64,000 nt of DNA from Pseudoxanthomonas koreensis_A (GCF_041890415.1 NZ_CP169056.1:1302001-1366000), one strand, 5' to 3'. Shown: positions 8,349 to 19,200, numbered from the stretch's first letter. A program made the numbers and translations. Notes: generated by a model not told the origin, from the letters alone.

Positions 8349-10223
8349 TCAACGATATCCGGCCGCCTGCAGTTCGAACAACTCGGCGTAACGTCCGCCC
8401 TGCGCCATGAGTTCGTCATGCGTGCCGCTGGCTTCAACCCGGCCGCCGGCCAGCACCAGGATGCGGTCGGCCATGCGCACGCTGGAAAAGCGGTGCGAGA
8501 TCAGCACCGCGGTGCGCTGGCGGGAGAGCTCCTTGAAGCGCTGGAACACTTCGAACTCGCTGCGCGCGTCGAGCGCGGCCGTGGGCTCGTCCAGGATCAT
8601 CACCTGGGCATCGCGCATGTAGGCGCGGGCGATGGCCAGCTTCTGCCATTGCCCGCCGGACAGGTCCACGCCGCTCTTGAAGCGGCGGCCGATCAGTTGC
8701 GCGTAGCCGTCCGGCAGCGTGTCGATCACCTCGTCGGCCAGGGCGCGGTGCGCGGCGCTGAGGATGCGGGCTTGGTCGTCGATGGCCTCCACCCGGCCCA
8801 CGCCGATGTTCTCGGCGGCACTGAGGTGGTAGCGGACGAAATCCTGGAAGATCACACCCGTGTTGGCGCGCAGGTCGTCCAGGTCATAGTCGCGCAGGTC
8901 GCGGCCGTCGAGCAGGATGCGGCCCTCGTCCGGGTCGTACAGCCGCGCCAGCAGCTTGACCAGGGTGGTCTTGCCGGCGCCGTTCTCGCCCACCAGGGCC
9001 AGCACCTCGCCGGCGCGCAGTTCGAATTGCAGCCCGCGCAGCACCCAATTCTCCGCACCCGGGTAGCGGAAGCCCACGTTCTCGAACACGAAGCCGCGTT
9101 CGATCGGCCGCGGCACCGGCAGCGCGTCCGGCCTGGAGGCGATCTCCGGCCGGATCTCGAAGAAGGAGAACAGGTCGTCCAGGTACAGCGCCTGCCCGGC
9201 GACCTGCGAAAACCCGATCAGCAGCCCTTCCAGCAACTGGCGCAGGCGGCGGAAGCTGCCGGCCAGGAAGGTCAGGTCGCCGATGCTGAAATCGCCGCGC
9301 ACCGTGCGCCAGGCGATGTAGGCATAGGCCACGTAGTAGCCCAGCGTGCCCAGCGCGGCCAGCAGGGTGCCCCACAACGCGCGGCGCCGGGCCAGGGCGC
9401 GGTTGGCCAGGTAGAACTTGTCGGCCAGCACCCGGTAGCGGTCGATCAGGAAACGGTGGAGGTTGAAGATCTTCACCTCCTTGGCCGTTTCCACGCTGGC
9501 ACCGGTCTGGCGCAGGTATTCGAGCTGGCGGCGCTCCGGCGTCCACTGGTGGTTGAGCGAATAACCCAGCGCGTTGAAGTGCGCCTCGCCGATGAAGGCC
9601 GGCACCAGCGCCACCGCCAGCAGTGCAATGAGCCAGGGCGCATAGATCATCAGGCCGATGGCAAAGCTGACCACGGTGATCGCATCCTGGAGCTGGCCGA
9701 ACAGCTGGCTCATCAGGTTCATCCGGCTCATGGTCTGGCGCCGGGCGCGGTCCAGCTTGTCCTGCAGGTCCGGGTCCTCGAAGTCCTCCAGGTCCAGGGT
9801 GGCGGCATGCTCCATCAGGCGGATGCTGCTGGCGTTGGTGAACAGCTCCGAGAGCAGGCCGTCGGTATAGCCGACCAGCCGGCCCAGCAGGTCCGACACC
9901 ACCGCCAGCACCAGCTCCACCCCCAGCAGCCACAACAGCGGATCAAGCTGGCCGCTGCGCAGGGCCGTGCCCAGGGCGTCGAAGCCCAGGTCCAGCCCGA
10001 CCAGGCGGATGGCCTCGTCGATGATCAGCTTGCCGATGTAGAGCATGACCACCGGCATCAGCGCGCGCAGCAGGCGCAGGCACAGGCTGGCCAGGGTCAG
10101 GCCCGGGCTGGTCTTCCAGATCTGGCGCAGGAACGGCGGCAGGTTGCGCATCGCATCGAAGCGCTCGCGCAGGCTGGGGTTGCTGCGTGGGCCGGCCGCG
10201 CCGGCGTGGGCATGGGAGGACAT
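8349..10223 (-). CDS. ABC exporter, fused membrane and ATPase domains
   Basis: 624 residues: an N-terminal membrane domain (about 60-340, roughly six helices) followed by one ATPase domain. The ATPase has Walker A GENGAGKTT, Q-loop FQDF, the signature DLSGGQ, Walker B VMILDEPTAALD and the switch histidine in ISHRF. This is the homodimeric half-transporter layout of MsbA/multidrug exporters; the substrate is not evident. The ATG at 10223 is chosen over distant upstream starts because residues before it have no transporter character. No strong ribosome binding site is seen. It lies upstream of the sugar dehydrogenase gene. Confidence 0.87.
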   Translation of the reverse strand: MSSHAHAGAAGPRSNPSLRERFDAMRNLPPFLRQIWKTSPGLTLASLCLRLLRALMPVVMLYIGKLIIDEAIRLVGLDLGFDALGTALRSGQLDPLLWLLGVELVLAVVSDLLGRLVGYTDGLLSELFTNASSIRLMEHAATLDLEDFEDPDLQDKLDRARRQTMSRMNLMSQLFGQLQDAITVVSFAIGLMIYAPWLIALLAVALVPAFIGEAHFNALGYSLNHQWTPERRQLEYLRQTGASVETAKEVKIFNLHRFLIDRYRVLADKFYLANRALARRRALWGTLLAALGTLGYYVAYAYIAWRTVRGDFSIGDLTFLAGSFRRLRQLLEGLLIGFSQVAGQALYLDDLFSFFEIRPEIASRPDALPVPRPIERGFVFENVGFRYPGAENWVLRGLQFELRAGEVLALVGENGAGKTTLVKLLARLYDPDEGRILLDGRDLRDYDLDDLRANTGVIFQDFVRYHLSAAENIGVGRVEAIDDQARILSAAHRALADEVIDTLPDGYAQLIGRRFKSGVDLSGGQWQKLAIARAYMRDAQVMILDEPTAALDARSEFEVFQRFKELSRQRTAVLISHRFSSVRMADRILVLAGGRVEASGTHDELMAQGGRYAELFELQAAGYR

Positions 10224-10433
10224 CGGTGCATTGTGCCGGCTTGGGCTGCCGGACGCGCAACTACAGCTACGATGTAATGACCCAGTGATGTCCTGCTCAG
10301 GTACTACCTTTTCGCGGCGAGCACCGCACGGGGGAGTGCGATGCGCCCCGAAGGCTAAAGACATGCGGGTGGATGCAGGGCCCGGGTCAACGCCGTCGTC
10401 CTGTGCGGGGAGGCATTCCGGGGTAATACCCCG
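10224..10433. other. Intergenic stretch upstream of the ABC exporter
   Basis: No gene is supported here. I tested both strands against the riboswitch and small-RNA patterns I know and found no match. It must hold the promoter for the exporter. The 15-base palindrome-like sequence CGGGGTAATACCCCG at about 10419-10433 sits beside the terminator of the cytochrome operon. Confidence 0.4.
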
Positions 10434-10470
10434 AGAAAACAAGAAGGCCCGCAGATGCGGGCCTTCGTTT
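10434..10470 (-). terminator. Intrinsic terminator of the cytochrome c operon
   Basis: A perfect 10-bp stem, GAAGGCCCGC (10443-10452) and GCGGGCCTTC (10457-10466), has a 4-base loop. On the minus strand it is followed by TTGTTTT, giving a proper U-tract about 25 bases after the end of the cytochrome gene. The bases on the other side (CGTTTG) make weak termination in the plus direction possible too. Confidence 0.85.
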
Positions 10471-10491
10471 GTCGCCGGATGCGCGGGCCGC

Positions 10492-10926
10492 TCAGTACAG
10501 GCCGTGCAGGTCGCGCAGTTGCGAGGGGCGCGAGGCGAAGTAGGCGGCCAGGTCGGCGATGTCCTGGTCGCTCAGGTCCGTGGCCTGCGGCGTCATCAGC
10601 GCATGCTGGCGGTCGCCACTGCGGTAGTCCTGCAGCGCGTGGCCGAGGTAGTCGGCGTACTGGCCGCCGAGCTTGGGGTAGGTGGCGTCGATCGGGACGT
10701 TGCCGTCCGCGCCGTGGCAGTCGATGCAGCTCTGGCCGGTGGCCTTGCCCTTGGCATTGGCCAGTTGCTCGCCGATGGCGATGCGGCCCTCGGGCAGGCC
10801 GGCCGAAGAACTGCTGGCAACGCCTTCTTCCGCGGCGTGGGAACCACCCTGTCCGGAACAGGCCGCCAGGGCGAGGATGGCGGTCAGGGCGATGGCGAGG
10901 CGCGGGGCGTACACGGCTGTCGACAT
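10492..10926 (-). CDS. Small c-type cytochrome, lipoprotein
   Basis: 144 residues with a lipoprotein signal (cysteine in ALAAC), a serine-rich linker and one class I cytochrome c domain. The haem site is CIDCH and ALMTPQA supplies the likely axial methionine. It follows the paralogous cytochrome gene by 7 bases and shares about the same domain, so the pair probably arose by duplication. A membrane-anchored electron shuttle in the periplasm, feeding a terminal oxidase or other acceptor, is the likely role; the partner is not in the window. Confidence 0.87.
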   Translation of the reverse strand: MSTAVYAPRLAIALTAILALAACSGQGGSHAAEEGVASSSSAGLPEGRIAIGEQLANAKGKATGQSCIDCHGADGNVPIDATYPKLGGQYADYLGHALQDYRSGDRQHALMTPQATDLSDQDIADLAAYFASRPSQLRDLHGLY

Positions 10927-10933
10927 GGGCTGC

Positions 10934-11341
10934 TTACTTGAGGGTGGACAGGAAGGCGGTGATGTCGGCGATGTCCTGGGCCGAGAAGCTCTGGGCCTGG
11001 GCGCGCATCGTCGGGTGCTTGCGCTGGCCCTGCTGGTACTCGTGCAGGGCCTGCGACAGGTACTCGGCCGACTGGCCGGCGATCTTGGGCACCTTGTAGC
11101 TGGGGTAGGCGTTCTTGTACCCGGTGATGCCATGGCAGCCGATGCAGGTGTAGCTCAGCGTGCGGCCGCGCTCGGCGTCGCCGGTGGCCGGCTGGGCAGG
11201 TGCTGCGGCGGCGGGCGCTTCGACAGCGGCCGGTGCGTCGGCCGGCACGGCCTCCTGCGCTGCTGGGGTGTCCTGGGCAGCAGCGACGGGCACGGCGGTG
11301 ATCAGGGCGAGGCAGGCGGCTAACGGCAGCAGGCGCATCAT
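10934..11341 (-). CDS. Small periplasmic c-type cytochrome
   Basis: 135 residues: a Sec signal peptide (cleavage likely after VPVAAA), an Ala/Pro/Glu-rich spacer to about residue 50 and one cytochrome c domain with CIGCH as the haem site and PTMRAQA as the probable methionine ligand. It is the first gene of a two-gene unit with a second, lipid-anchored cytochrome. Two ATG codons (11341, 11338) are adjacent and either could be used. It diverges from the RND efflux operon, so the roughly 230 bases between them should hold two promoters. Confidence 0.87.
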   Translation of the reverse strand: MMRLLPLAACLALITAVPVAAAQDTPAAQEAVPADAPAAVEAPAAAAPAQPATGDAERGRTLSYTCIGCHGITGYKNAYPSYKVPKIAGQSAEYLSQALHEYQQGQRKHPTMRAQAQSFSAQDIADITAFLSTLK

Positions 11342-11571
11342 TCTGTGGTCCGGATCGGATTGCGGCGGGATCGCCCGCGGCGGATCAACCCCTTCGCCGC
11401 GCAGCCGGAGCAGTATAGCCGCGCGTTGCCGCTGGCGGAAACTCGCGCCGGTGGGCCGCGGTCCCGCATCATCCCCCGGCGGTCACCATGACCTTCGGCG
11501 CATGGCGTCGATCCGGGCGGGTGATCTACTTGCATACAACACCTGATCACGCCCGCTCCGGACCCGCCCGC

Positions 11572-12720
11572 ATGCCCATCTCCATGGATCGCCACGTCCT
11601 TCTCCACGCCCGGTCCCGGATCGGCATCACCCTGGCGGCGGCAGCGCTGCTGTTGCTGGTCGCCTGCAAGCCCGGCGCGCAGCCGGACAAGGCCGATGCC
11701 GACAAGGCGCCCGATGCCGTGCCGGTGGAGGTGGTACCTGCCAGCCGCCGCGCCATCGCCGCCAGCTACACCGGCACTGCCGCGTTGGAGCCGCGCGCCG
11801 AATCGCAGGTGGTGGCCAAGACCTCGGGCGTGGCCCTGGCGGTGCTGGTGGAGGTGGGTCAGCAGGTCGAGGCCGGGCAGCCGCTGGTACGCCTGGATGC
11901 CGACCGCGCACGCCTGGCCGTGGCCCAGAGCGAGGCGCAGATGCGCAAGCTGGAGAACAACTACCGCCGCGCCCGGCAACTGGCCGAGCAGCAGCTGATC
12001 AGCGCCGGCGAAGTGGACCAGATGCGCTACGACCTGGAGAACGCGCGCGCCCAGTACAACATGGCTGCGCTGGAACTTTCCTACACCACGGTGGTGGCGC
12101 CGTTGTCGGGCGTGGTGGCCTCGCGCGAGATCAAGCCGGGCAACTTCGTGCAGATCAACTCGCCGATCATCCGCATCGTGGACAGCAGCCGGCTGGAAGC
12201 CACGCTCAACGTGCCCGAGCGCGAGATCGCCAAGCTCAAGCCTGGCCAGGCGGTGGAGCTGGTGGCCGATGCGCTGCCGGGACGCAGCTTCACCGGAACG
12301 GTGGACCGGGTCGCGCCGGTAGTGGATGCCGGCACCGGCACCTTCCGCGTGGTGGCCGCGTTCCCCGGCGGCGGCGAGCTGCAGCCGGGCATGTTCACCC
12401 GCCTGAGCATCGGTTACGACCAGCGCGCCGACGCGCTGGTGGTGCCGCGTACTGCGTTGCTGGAGGACGGCGGCGCACCGGCGGTGTACGTGGTCCGCGA
12501 CGGCAAGGCCGTGCGCACCGGGCTGGCGCTGGGCTACGACGACGCCGGTTGGATCGAGGTGCGCGACGGCCTGAAGGCCGGCGACGCGGTGGTGGTGGCC
12601 GGCAAGTCCGCGCTGCGCGACGGCACCGCGGTGCAGGTGCTGGAACAGGATGATGCCGCCAAGGCGCAAGCCGCCCCGGCCAAGGCGCAGGCCGCCGCGG
12701 CCGGCCAGGCGGTGCGCTGA
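11572..12720 (+). CDS. RND efflux periplasmic adaptor (membrane fusion protein), lipoprotein
   Basis: 382 residues with a lipoprotein signal (cysteine in LLLLVAC). The AcrA/HlyD-type layout is visible: a lipoyl half-motif around 85, a helical hairpin near 120-165 (SEAQMRKLENNYRRARQLAE), a second lipoyl half (YTTVVAPLSGVVASREIKPG) and beta-barrel and membrane-proximal domains. It links inner-membrane RND pumps to an outer-membrane channel. Its stop overlaps the ATG of the first pump (TGATG). Starts at 11572 and 11584 are both possible and neither has a clear ribosome binding site. No outer-membrane channel gene follows. Confidence 0.9.
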   Translation: MPISMDRHVLLHARSRIGITLAAAALLLLVACKPGAQPDKADADKAPDAVPVEVVPASRRAIAASYTGTAALEPRAESQVVAKTSGVALAVLVEVGQQVEAGQPLVRLDADRARLAVAQSEAQMRKLENNYRRARQLAEQQLISAGEVDQMRYDLENARAQYNMAALELSYTTVVAPLSGVVASREIKPGNFVQINSPIIRIVDSSRLEATLNVPEREIAKLKPGQAVELVADALPGRSFTGTVDRVAPVVDAGTGTFRVVAAFPGGGELQPGMFTRLSIGYDQRADALVVPRTALLEDGGAPAVYVVRDGKAVRTGLALGYDDAGWIEVRDGLKAGDAVVVAGKSALRDGTAVQVLEQDDAAKAQAAPAKAQAAAAGQAVR

Positions 12721-15700
12721 TGCCGGCGCACGATCCCCTCCCCACCGGGGGCGGGTTCGACCTGGTCGAATTCTCCACCCGTCGTCGCGTCACCATCGCG
12801 ATGATGACGCTCACCCTGGTGCTGTTCGGCCTGATCTCGCTGTCGGCGCTGAAGGTGGAGCTGCTGCCGGACCTGAGTTATCCGACCCTGACCGTGCGCA
12901 CCGATTACGAGGGCGCGGCGCCAGCCGAGGTGGAGACCCTGGTCTCGCGCCCGGCCGAAGAAGCACTAGGCATCGTCAAGGGGCTGCGCAACCTCAAGTC
13001 CGTCTCGCGCACCGGCCAGAGCGACGTGATCCTGGAGTTTGCCTGGGGCACGGACATGCAGCAGGCCGGGCTGGACGTGCGCGACAAGATGGAGACGCTG
13101 GAGCTGCCGCTGGATGCCAAGCCGCCGGTGCTGTTGCGCTTCAATCCCTCGACCCAGCCGATCATGCGCCTGGCGCTGTCCACCAGGCAGGAGGCAGGCG
13201 GCGAGGCCGAGGCGGTACGCCGGCTGATGGAGCTGCGCCGTTACGCCGAGGACGACCTCAAGCGCAAGCTGGAACCGGTCAGCGGGGTGGCCGCGGTGAA
13301 GGTCGGCGGCGGCCTGGAAGACGAAGTGCAGGTCGAGATCGACCAGCGCAAGCTGGCCCAGTTCGGGCTGTCGCTGGATACGGTGGTGCAGCGACTGCAG
13401 CAGGAGAACGTCAACCTGTCCGGTGGACGCCTGGAGGAAGGCACCCAGCGCTACCTGGTGCGCACGGTCAACCAGTTTTCCAGCGTCGAGCAGATGCGCG
13501 AGATGCTGCTGACCACCGCTGCCGGCTCTGGTGCGGGCTCCGCGGCCGGCGCCGAGAACCGGCAACTGATGACCGCCATCCTCGGCAGCCGCGACCCCAA
13601 CGTGATCGCCGCGCTGCGCGGTGGCGAGGGCGGCGGCAGCGCCGGTGCTCCCGTGCGGCTGAAGGACGTGGCCGAGGTCTACCAGGGCTACCGCGAACGC
13701 GAGGCGGTGATCCGCAGCGGCGGCCACGAAGCGGTGGAGCTGGCGGTCTACAAGGAGGGCGATGCCAACACCGTGGCTACCGCCGATGCGCTGGAGGCCA
13801 GGCTGGAGTTGATCCGCGGGCAGATGCCGCAGGACATCGAGCTGACCGTGGTGGAGGACCAGTCGGTGTTCATCCGCCACGCCATTGCCGACGTCAAGCT
13901 GGACGCGGTGATCGGCGGGCTGCTGTCGATCCTGGTGATCTTCCTGTTCCTGCGCGATGCGTGGAGCACGTTCGTCATCTCGCTGTCGCTGCCGATCTCG
14001 ATCATCACCACGTTCTTCTTCATGGGCCAGCTGGGGCTGAGCCTGAACGTGATGTCGCTGGGCGGCCTGGCCCTGGCCACCGGCCTGGTGGTGGACGATT
14101 CGATCGTGGTGCTGGAATCGATCGCCAAGGCGCGCGAGCGTGGGCTGGGCATGCTTGAGTCGGCCATCGCCGGCACCCGCGAGGTGTTCATGGCGGTGGT
14201 GGCTTCCACCCTGACCACCATTGCCGTGTTCCTGCCGCTGGTGTTCGTGGAAGGCATCGCCGGCCAGCTGTTCCGCGACCAGGCCCTGACCGTGTCCATC
14301 GCCATTGCGGTATCGCTGGTGGTGTCGATGACCCTGATCCCGATGCTCAGCGCGCTCAAGGGCCGTCCGCCACTGGAGTTTCCGGCCGAAGCGCCGGCCC
14401 CGGCATGGCGTCCGCAGAATCGCTGGCAGAAGCCGGTGGCCCTGGCCGGACGCGGCATCGGTGCGCTGCTGCGCGGCGGGTTCTACGCAGTGGTGTGGAG
14501 CGTGGTGCGCGTCTTCCGTGGTGCCGGCAAGGTGGCCGGCCCGGTGATGGGCAAGGCCAGCGACCTGGCGATGGCGCCGTACCGGCGTGCAGAGGCGGCG
14601 TACATGCGTGCCTTGCCGGCCGCGCTGCGGCGCCCGTGGCCGGTGCTGGGCGGCGCGGCGCTGGCGTTCGTGGCGACCATGGCCGTGGTGCCGCTGCTGG
14701 GCATGGACCTGATCCCGCAGCTTGCCCAGGATCGCTTCGAGATGACCGCCAAGCTGCCGCCCGGCACGCCGCTGGCGCAGACCGATGCACTGGTCCGCGA
14801 GGTCCAGCAGCGGCATGCCGAAGAACCCGGTGTGCGCCTGCTGTATGGCGTGTCCGGCACCGGCACGCGGCTGGACGCCAGCCCCACCGAGAGCGGCGAG
14901 AACATCGGCAAGCTGTCGGTGGTGATGAGCGATACCGCGCGCGAGGCCGAACTGGTGGACCGCCTGCGCCAGACCATGCGCGCCTGGCCGGCGGCGCAGG
15001 TGGACTTCGCCCGGCCCGAGCTGTTCGCGTTGTCGCCGCCGCTGGAGATCGAGGTCGAGGGCGACAGCCTGGAGGAGATCCGGGTGGCCGGCACGCGCCT
15101 GGCCGGGCTGCTGCGCGGCAATCCGCACTATGCCGACGTCAAGTCCACCGTCGAGCAGGGCTTCCCCGAGATACAGGTGCTGTTCGACCAGGATCGGGCC
15201 GCCGCGCTGGGCCTGACCACGCGCCAGATCGCCGACGCGGTGGTCAACAAGGTGCGCGGCAGCGTGGCCACCCGCTACAGCTACCGCGACCGCAAGATCG
15301 ACGTGCTGGTGCGGGTGCGCGAATCGGAGCGCTCGTCGGTGGACGACATCCGCCGGCTGGTGGTCAACCCGACCGGCAGCGCGCCGGTGGAGCTGGGTTC
15401 GGTGGCCGATGTGGTGTCCACCACCGGGCCCAGCGAGATCCACCGCGTGAACCAGCGCCGCGTGGCCATCGTCTCGGCCAACCTGCGCGGCATCGACCTG
15501 GGCACGGCGATCACCGAGGTCCAGCAGATGGTGGCCGATGCGCCGCTGGGCACCGGCGTGGACATGCACATCGGCGGCCAGGGCGAGGAGCTGGGCGAGT
15601 CGGTGCGTTCGCTGCTGTTCGCGTTCGCCCTGGCGGTGTTCCTGGTCTACCTGGTGATGGCCTCGCAGTTCGAATCGCTGCTGCATCCGTTCGTGATCCT

Positions 15701-16202
15701 GTTCACCATCCCGCTGGCCCTGGTGGGCGCGGTGGCGGCGCTGCTGCTGGCGCGCTCGCCGGTATCGGTGGTGGTGTTCATCGGCGTGATCCTGCTGGTC
15801 GGCCTGGTGGTGAAGAACGCGATCATCCTGATCGACAAGGTCAACCAGTTGCGCGAGGCCGGCGTGGCCAAGCGCGAGGCACTGGTGGAGGGCGCGCGCT
15901 CGCGCCTGCGCCCGATCATGATGACCACCCTGTGCGCGGTGTTCGGCTTCCTCCCGCTGGCGCTGGCCTTCGGCGAGGGTGCCGAGGTGCGCTCGCCCAT
16001 GGCCATCACCGTGATCGGCGGCCTGCTGGTATCGACCCTGCTGACCCTGCTGGTGATCCCGGTGGTGTACGACCTGCTGGACCGCAAGCCGGACGCCTAT
16101 TACGCCGAACGCGGCCGCCGCGCCCGCCGCGACGCGGCGCACGCCGCGCAGGTGATCGCGCACGAGCACGACGCCCTGGGCGATGGCGCGGGCAGGGGCT
16201 GA
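12720..16202 (+). CDS. RND efflux pump, inner-membrane permease (first of two)
   Basis: 1160 residues with the HAE-1/AcrB-like architecture: a first helix at about 22-42, a large periplasmic loop, TM2-6, a second loop and TM8-12. The proton relay is complete, with D459 and D460 in the TM4 motif VVDDSIVV and K1032 in VVKNAIIL of TM10. It is longer than AcrB because of an insert around residues 545-640 (WRPQNRWQKPVAL...), between TM6 and TM7. Its start overlaps the adaptor stop and the second pump starts 4 bases after its stop, so all three are one operon. Substrate unknown. Confidence 0.92.
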   Translation: MPAHDPLPTGGGFDLVEFSTRRRVTIAMMTLTLVLFGLISLSALKVELLPDLSYPTLTVRTDYEGAAPAEVETLVSRPAEEALGIVKGLRNLKSVSRTGQSDVILEFAWGTDMQQAGLDVRDKMETLELPLDAKPPVLLRFNPSTQPIMRLALSTRQEAGGEAEAVRRLMELRRYAEDDLKRKLEPVSGVAAVKVGGGLEDEVQVEIDQRKLAQFGLSLDTVVQRLQQENVNLSGGRLEEGTQRYLVRTVNQFSSVEQMREMLLTTAAGSGAGSAAGAENRQLMTAILGSRDPNVIAALRGGEGGGSAGAPVRLKDVAEVYQGYREREAVIRSGGHEAVELAVYKEGDANTVATADALEARLELIRGQMPQDIELTVVEDQSVFIRHAIADVKLDAVIGGLLSILVIFLFLRDAWSTFVISLSLPISIITTFFFMGQLGLSLNVMSLGGLALATGLVVDDSIVVLESIAKARERGLGMLESAIAGTREVFMAVVASTLTTIAVFLPLVFVEGIAGQLFRDQALTVSIAIAVSLVVSMTLIPMLSALKGRPPLEFPAEAPAPAWRPQNRWQKPVALAGRGIGALLRGGFYAVVWSVVRVFRGAGKVAGPVMGKASDLAMAPYRRAEAAYMRALPAALRRPWPVLGGAALAFVATMAVVPLLGMDLIPQLAQDRFEMTAKLPPGTPLAQTDALVREVQQRHAEEPGVRLLYGVSGTGTRLDASPTESGENIGKLSVVMSDTAREAELVDRLRQTMRAWPAAQVDFARPELFALSPPLEIEVEGDSLEEIRVAGTRLAGLLRGNPHYADVKSTVEQGFPEIQVLFDQDRAAALGLTTRQIADAVVNKVRGSVATRYSYRDRKIDVLVRVRESERSSVDDIRRLVVNPTGSAPVELGSVADVVSTTGPSEIHRVNQRRVAIVSANLRGIDLGTAITEVQQMVADAPLGTGVDMHIGGQGEELGESVRSLLFAFALAVFLVYLVMASQFESLLHPFVILFTIPLALVGAVAALLLARSPVSVVVFIGVILLVGLVVKNAIILIDKVNQLREAGVAKREALVEGARSRLRPIMMTTLCAVFGFLPLALAFGEGAEVRSPMAITVIGGLLVSTLLTLLVIPVVYDLLDRKPDAYYAERGRRARRDAAHAAQVIAHEHDALGDGAGRG

Positions 16203-16206
16203 GGCG

Positions 16207-19200
16207 ATGAGCATCACCGAGCTGTCCATCCGCAGGCCGGTCACCACGATCATGCTGTTCGTGTCGATGGTGGCGATCGGCCTGATCGCCTCGTTCCGGT
16301 TGCCGCTGGAGGCCGAGCCGGAAGCCACCATCCCGTTCTTCTTCGTCTGGTTGCCGTATGCCGGCTCGACCCCGGAGGAAGTGGAGCGCAACCTGCTGCG
16401 CCCGGTGGAGGAAGCCATCGCCACGATGCCGGGCATCAAGTCGATGAACTCGCGTGCCAACGCCGAGGGCGCGCAGATCCAGGTGGAGTTCAGCGACTGG
16501 AGCCGCGACATCGCCGTGGCCGCATCCGAAGCGCGCGAGCGCATCGACGCGGTGCGCGACCAGTTGCCGGACGACTTCCGCCGCTACTACGTGCAGCGCT
16601 GGACCACCAGCGACCGCGAGGCGATCAGCCTGCGCCTGAGCAGCGACGATGACCTGACCGCGCGCGCGGACCTGATCGAGCGCAGCATGAAGCAGCGCCT
16701 TGAGCGCCTGCCCGGCGTGGCCCGGGTCGAGGTGGAGGGCGTGGCCAACCGTGAAGTGCTGGTGGCGCTGGACAAGGACCGGCTGAGCGCGCACGGGATC
16801 GCGCTCAACGACCTGGTGGAGCGGCTGCAGGCGGCCAACTTCTCGGTTTCTGCAGGGCAGATCACCGAAGCCGGACGCCGCCTGCGGGTGCAGCCGCGCG
16901 GCGAGCTGCAGCAACTGCAGACCCTGCGCGACCTGCCGGTGAACCGCACCGGTACCCGGCTGTCGGATATCGCCACGGTCGCGCTGCAACCGCAACGCAT
17001 GAGCTACGTGCGCCAGATGGAAGGCAAGCCCAGCGTCGGCGTGGACATCTACAAGGAGCGCGCGGCCAACCTGGTGGACCTCTCGCGCGCGGTGCGCGCC
17101 GAGCTGGCCGAGCTTGAGCGCGACCCGGCCATGCGCGGCATCGAGATCGAGGTGACCGACGACCAGGGCCAGGCGGTGACCGGCTCGCTGCTGGCGCTGG
17201 CCGAGGCCGGCGGCATCGGCCTGGTGTTGTCGATCATGGTGCTGTACGCGTTCCTGCGGCACTGGCCCTCGACCCTGATGGTCACCCTGGCCATCCCGAT
17301 CTGCTTCATCATGACCCTGGGCTTCATGTACTTCGCCGGCATCTCGCTGAACATCATCTCGATGATGGGCCTGCTGCTGGCGGTGGGCATGCTGGTGGAC
17401 AACGCGGTGGTGGTGGTGGAGAGCATCTACCAAGAGCGCGAGAAGTTCCCGGACCGGCCCTCGCTGGCCTCGATCATCGGCACCCGGCACGTTGCCATCG
17501 CGCTGTCGGCGGGCACCCTGTGCCATTGCGTGGTGTTCCTGCCGATGATGTTCGGCGAGAAGAACATCGTGACCGTGTACCTGTCACAGCTGGCGGTGAC
17601 CATCTCGGTGTCGCTGCTGGCCTCGTGGCTGGTGGCGGTGAGCCTGATCCCGATGCTGTCGGCGCGGATGAAGACCCCGCCGGCGGTGAAGTCGCCCATG
17701 ATCACCCGCCTGCAGGACCGCTATGCGCGTGCGCTGCGCTGGACCCTGGGCCACCGCGGCTGGAGCGTGGCCGGCATCGTGCTCATTTCCCTGGTCAGCC
17801 TGGTGCCGATGGCCCACACCAAGGGCGGCGGCGATGACAGCGACCCCAGCCAGATCAACATCTTCTACCAGTGGCACGGCGCCTATTCCAAGGACGAGAT
17901 GGGCAAGGAGGTGGCGCGGGTGGAAGCCTTCGTCAATGCCAACCGCGAACGCTTCCATGTCGAGCGCGTCTACAGCCGCTATGCCGAGCAGGGCTGGTCG
18001 CAGACCCGGCTGTTCCTGGACATCAAGGACCGCGAACAGAGCCGGCAGATTGCCGAGGAGGTGCGCAAGGGCCTGCCGCAGTCGGCGCGCGCCAAGATCG
18101 GCATCGGCTGGCCCGGAAGCATGGGCAACGACGGCGACGGCATCCGCTTCAGCCTGATCGGCGACTCCAGCCATACCCTGCAGGAGCTGGCGGACGACGT
18201 GGTGCCGCTGCTGTCGCGCGACCCGGCATTGCGCGACGTGCGGGTGGATACCGGCGATGCCAATACCGAGCTTTCGGTGCGGGTGGATCGCGAACGCGCC
18301 GCGGCCTACGGGTTCAATGCCCAGCAGGTGGCGCAGTTCGTCGGCATGGCCCTGCGCGGCGCATCGCTGCGCGATTTCCACCAGGACGGAGTGGAGATCC
18401 CGGTCAACGTGCGCTTTGCCGGCTCGGACGACTACGGCATCGAGGACCTGTCCACCTTCATGGTGCGCGCGGGCAACGGGGTGGAGGTGCCGCTGCTGGC
18501 GATGGTGGACGTGGACATCGACCCGGTGGCCACCTCGATCCAGCGCCTGAACCGGCAGACCATGCTGCGGGTGGAGGCCGGCGTGGCCCCGGACGTGCCG
18601 GTGGACCAGGCACGCAAGGCCATCGAGGCCAACCTGGAGCGGGTGCAGTTTCCGCCCGGTTACGGCTACACCTTCGACGGCGGCAGCTTCAACATCAATT
18701 TCGACGGCATGGACCAGATGCTGCGCAGCATCGTCATCGCCCTGGTGCTGATGCTGGTGATCATGGCGGCGGTGTTCGAGTCGATGCTGTTCCCGGCCGC
18801 GATCATGTCCTGCGTGCTGTTCTCCATCTTCGGCGTGTACTGGCTGTTCTGGATCACCGGCACCGAGATGAACATCATGGCGGTGATCGGCATCCTGGTG
18901 CTGATGGGCGTGGTGGTGAACAACGGCATCGTGATGATCGAGCACATCAACAACCTGCGACGGCGCGGGATGCCGCGCATGGAGGCGCTGGTGGAAGGCA
19001 GCCGCGAGCGCCTGCGTCCGATCATGATGACCATGGGCACGGCGATCCTGGCGATGATCCCCATCGGCCTGCACACCGACACGGTGCAGGGCATGCCCAC
19101 CTACTACCCGATGGCGCGCGCGATCGCTGGTGGGCTGGCCTTCTCCACGGTGGTCAGCCTGCTGTTCCTGCCCACCATCTACGCGATCCTGGACGACCTG

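Noticed and set aside
10224..10433. Possible riboswitch or 6S-like RNA before the ABC exporter
   Set aside because: No match to conserved cores I know (TPP, cobalamin, c-di-GMP, SAM, guanidine, fluoride) and no convincing overall fold by eye.
12966..16544. 1192-codon minus-strand frame
   Set aside because: Antisense to the first RND pump, His/Gln/Arg-rich and without recognisable motifs.
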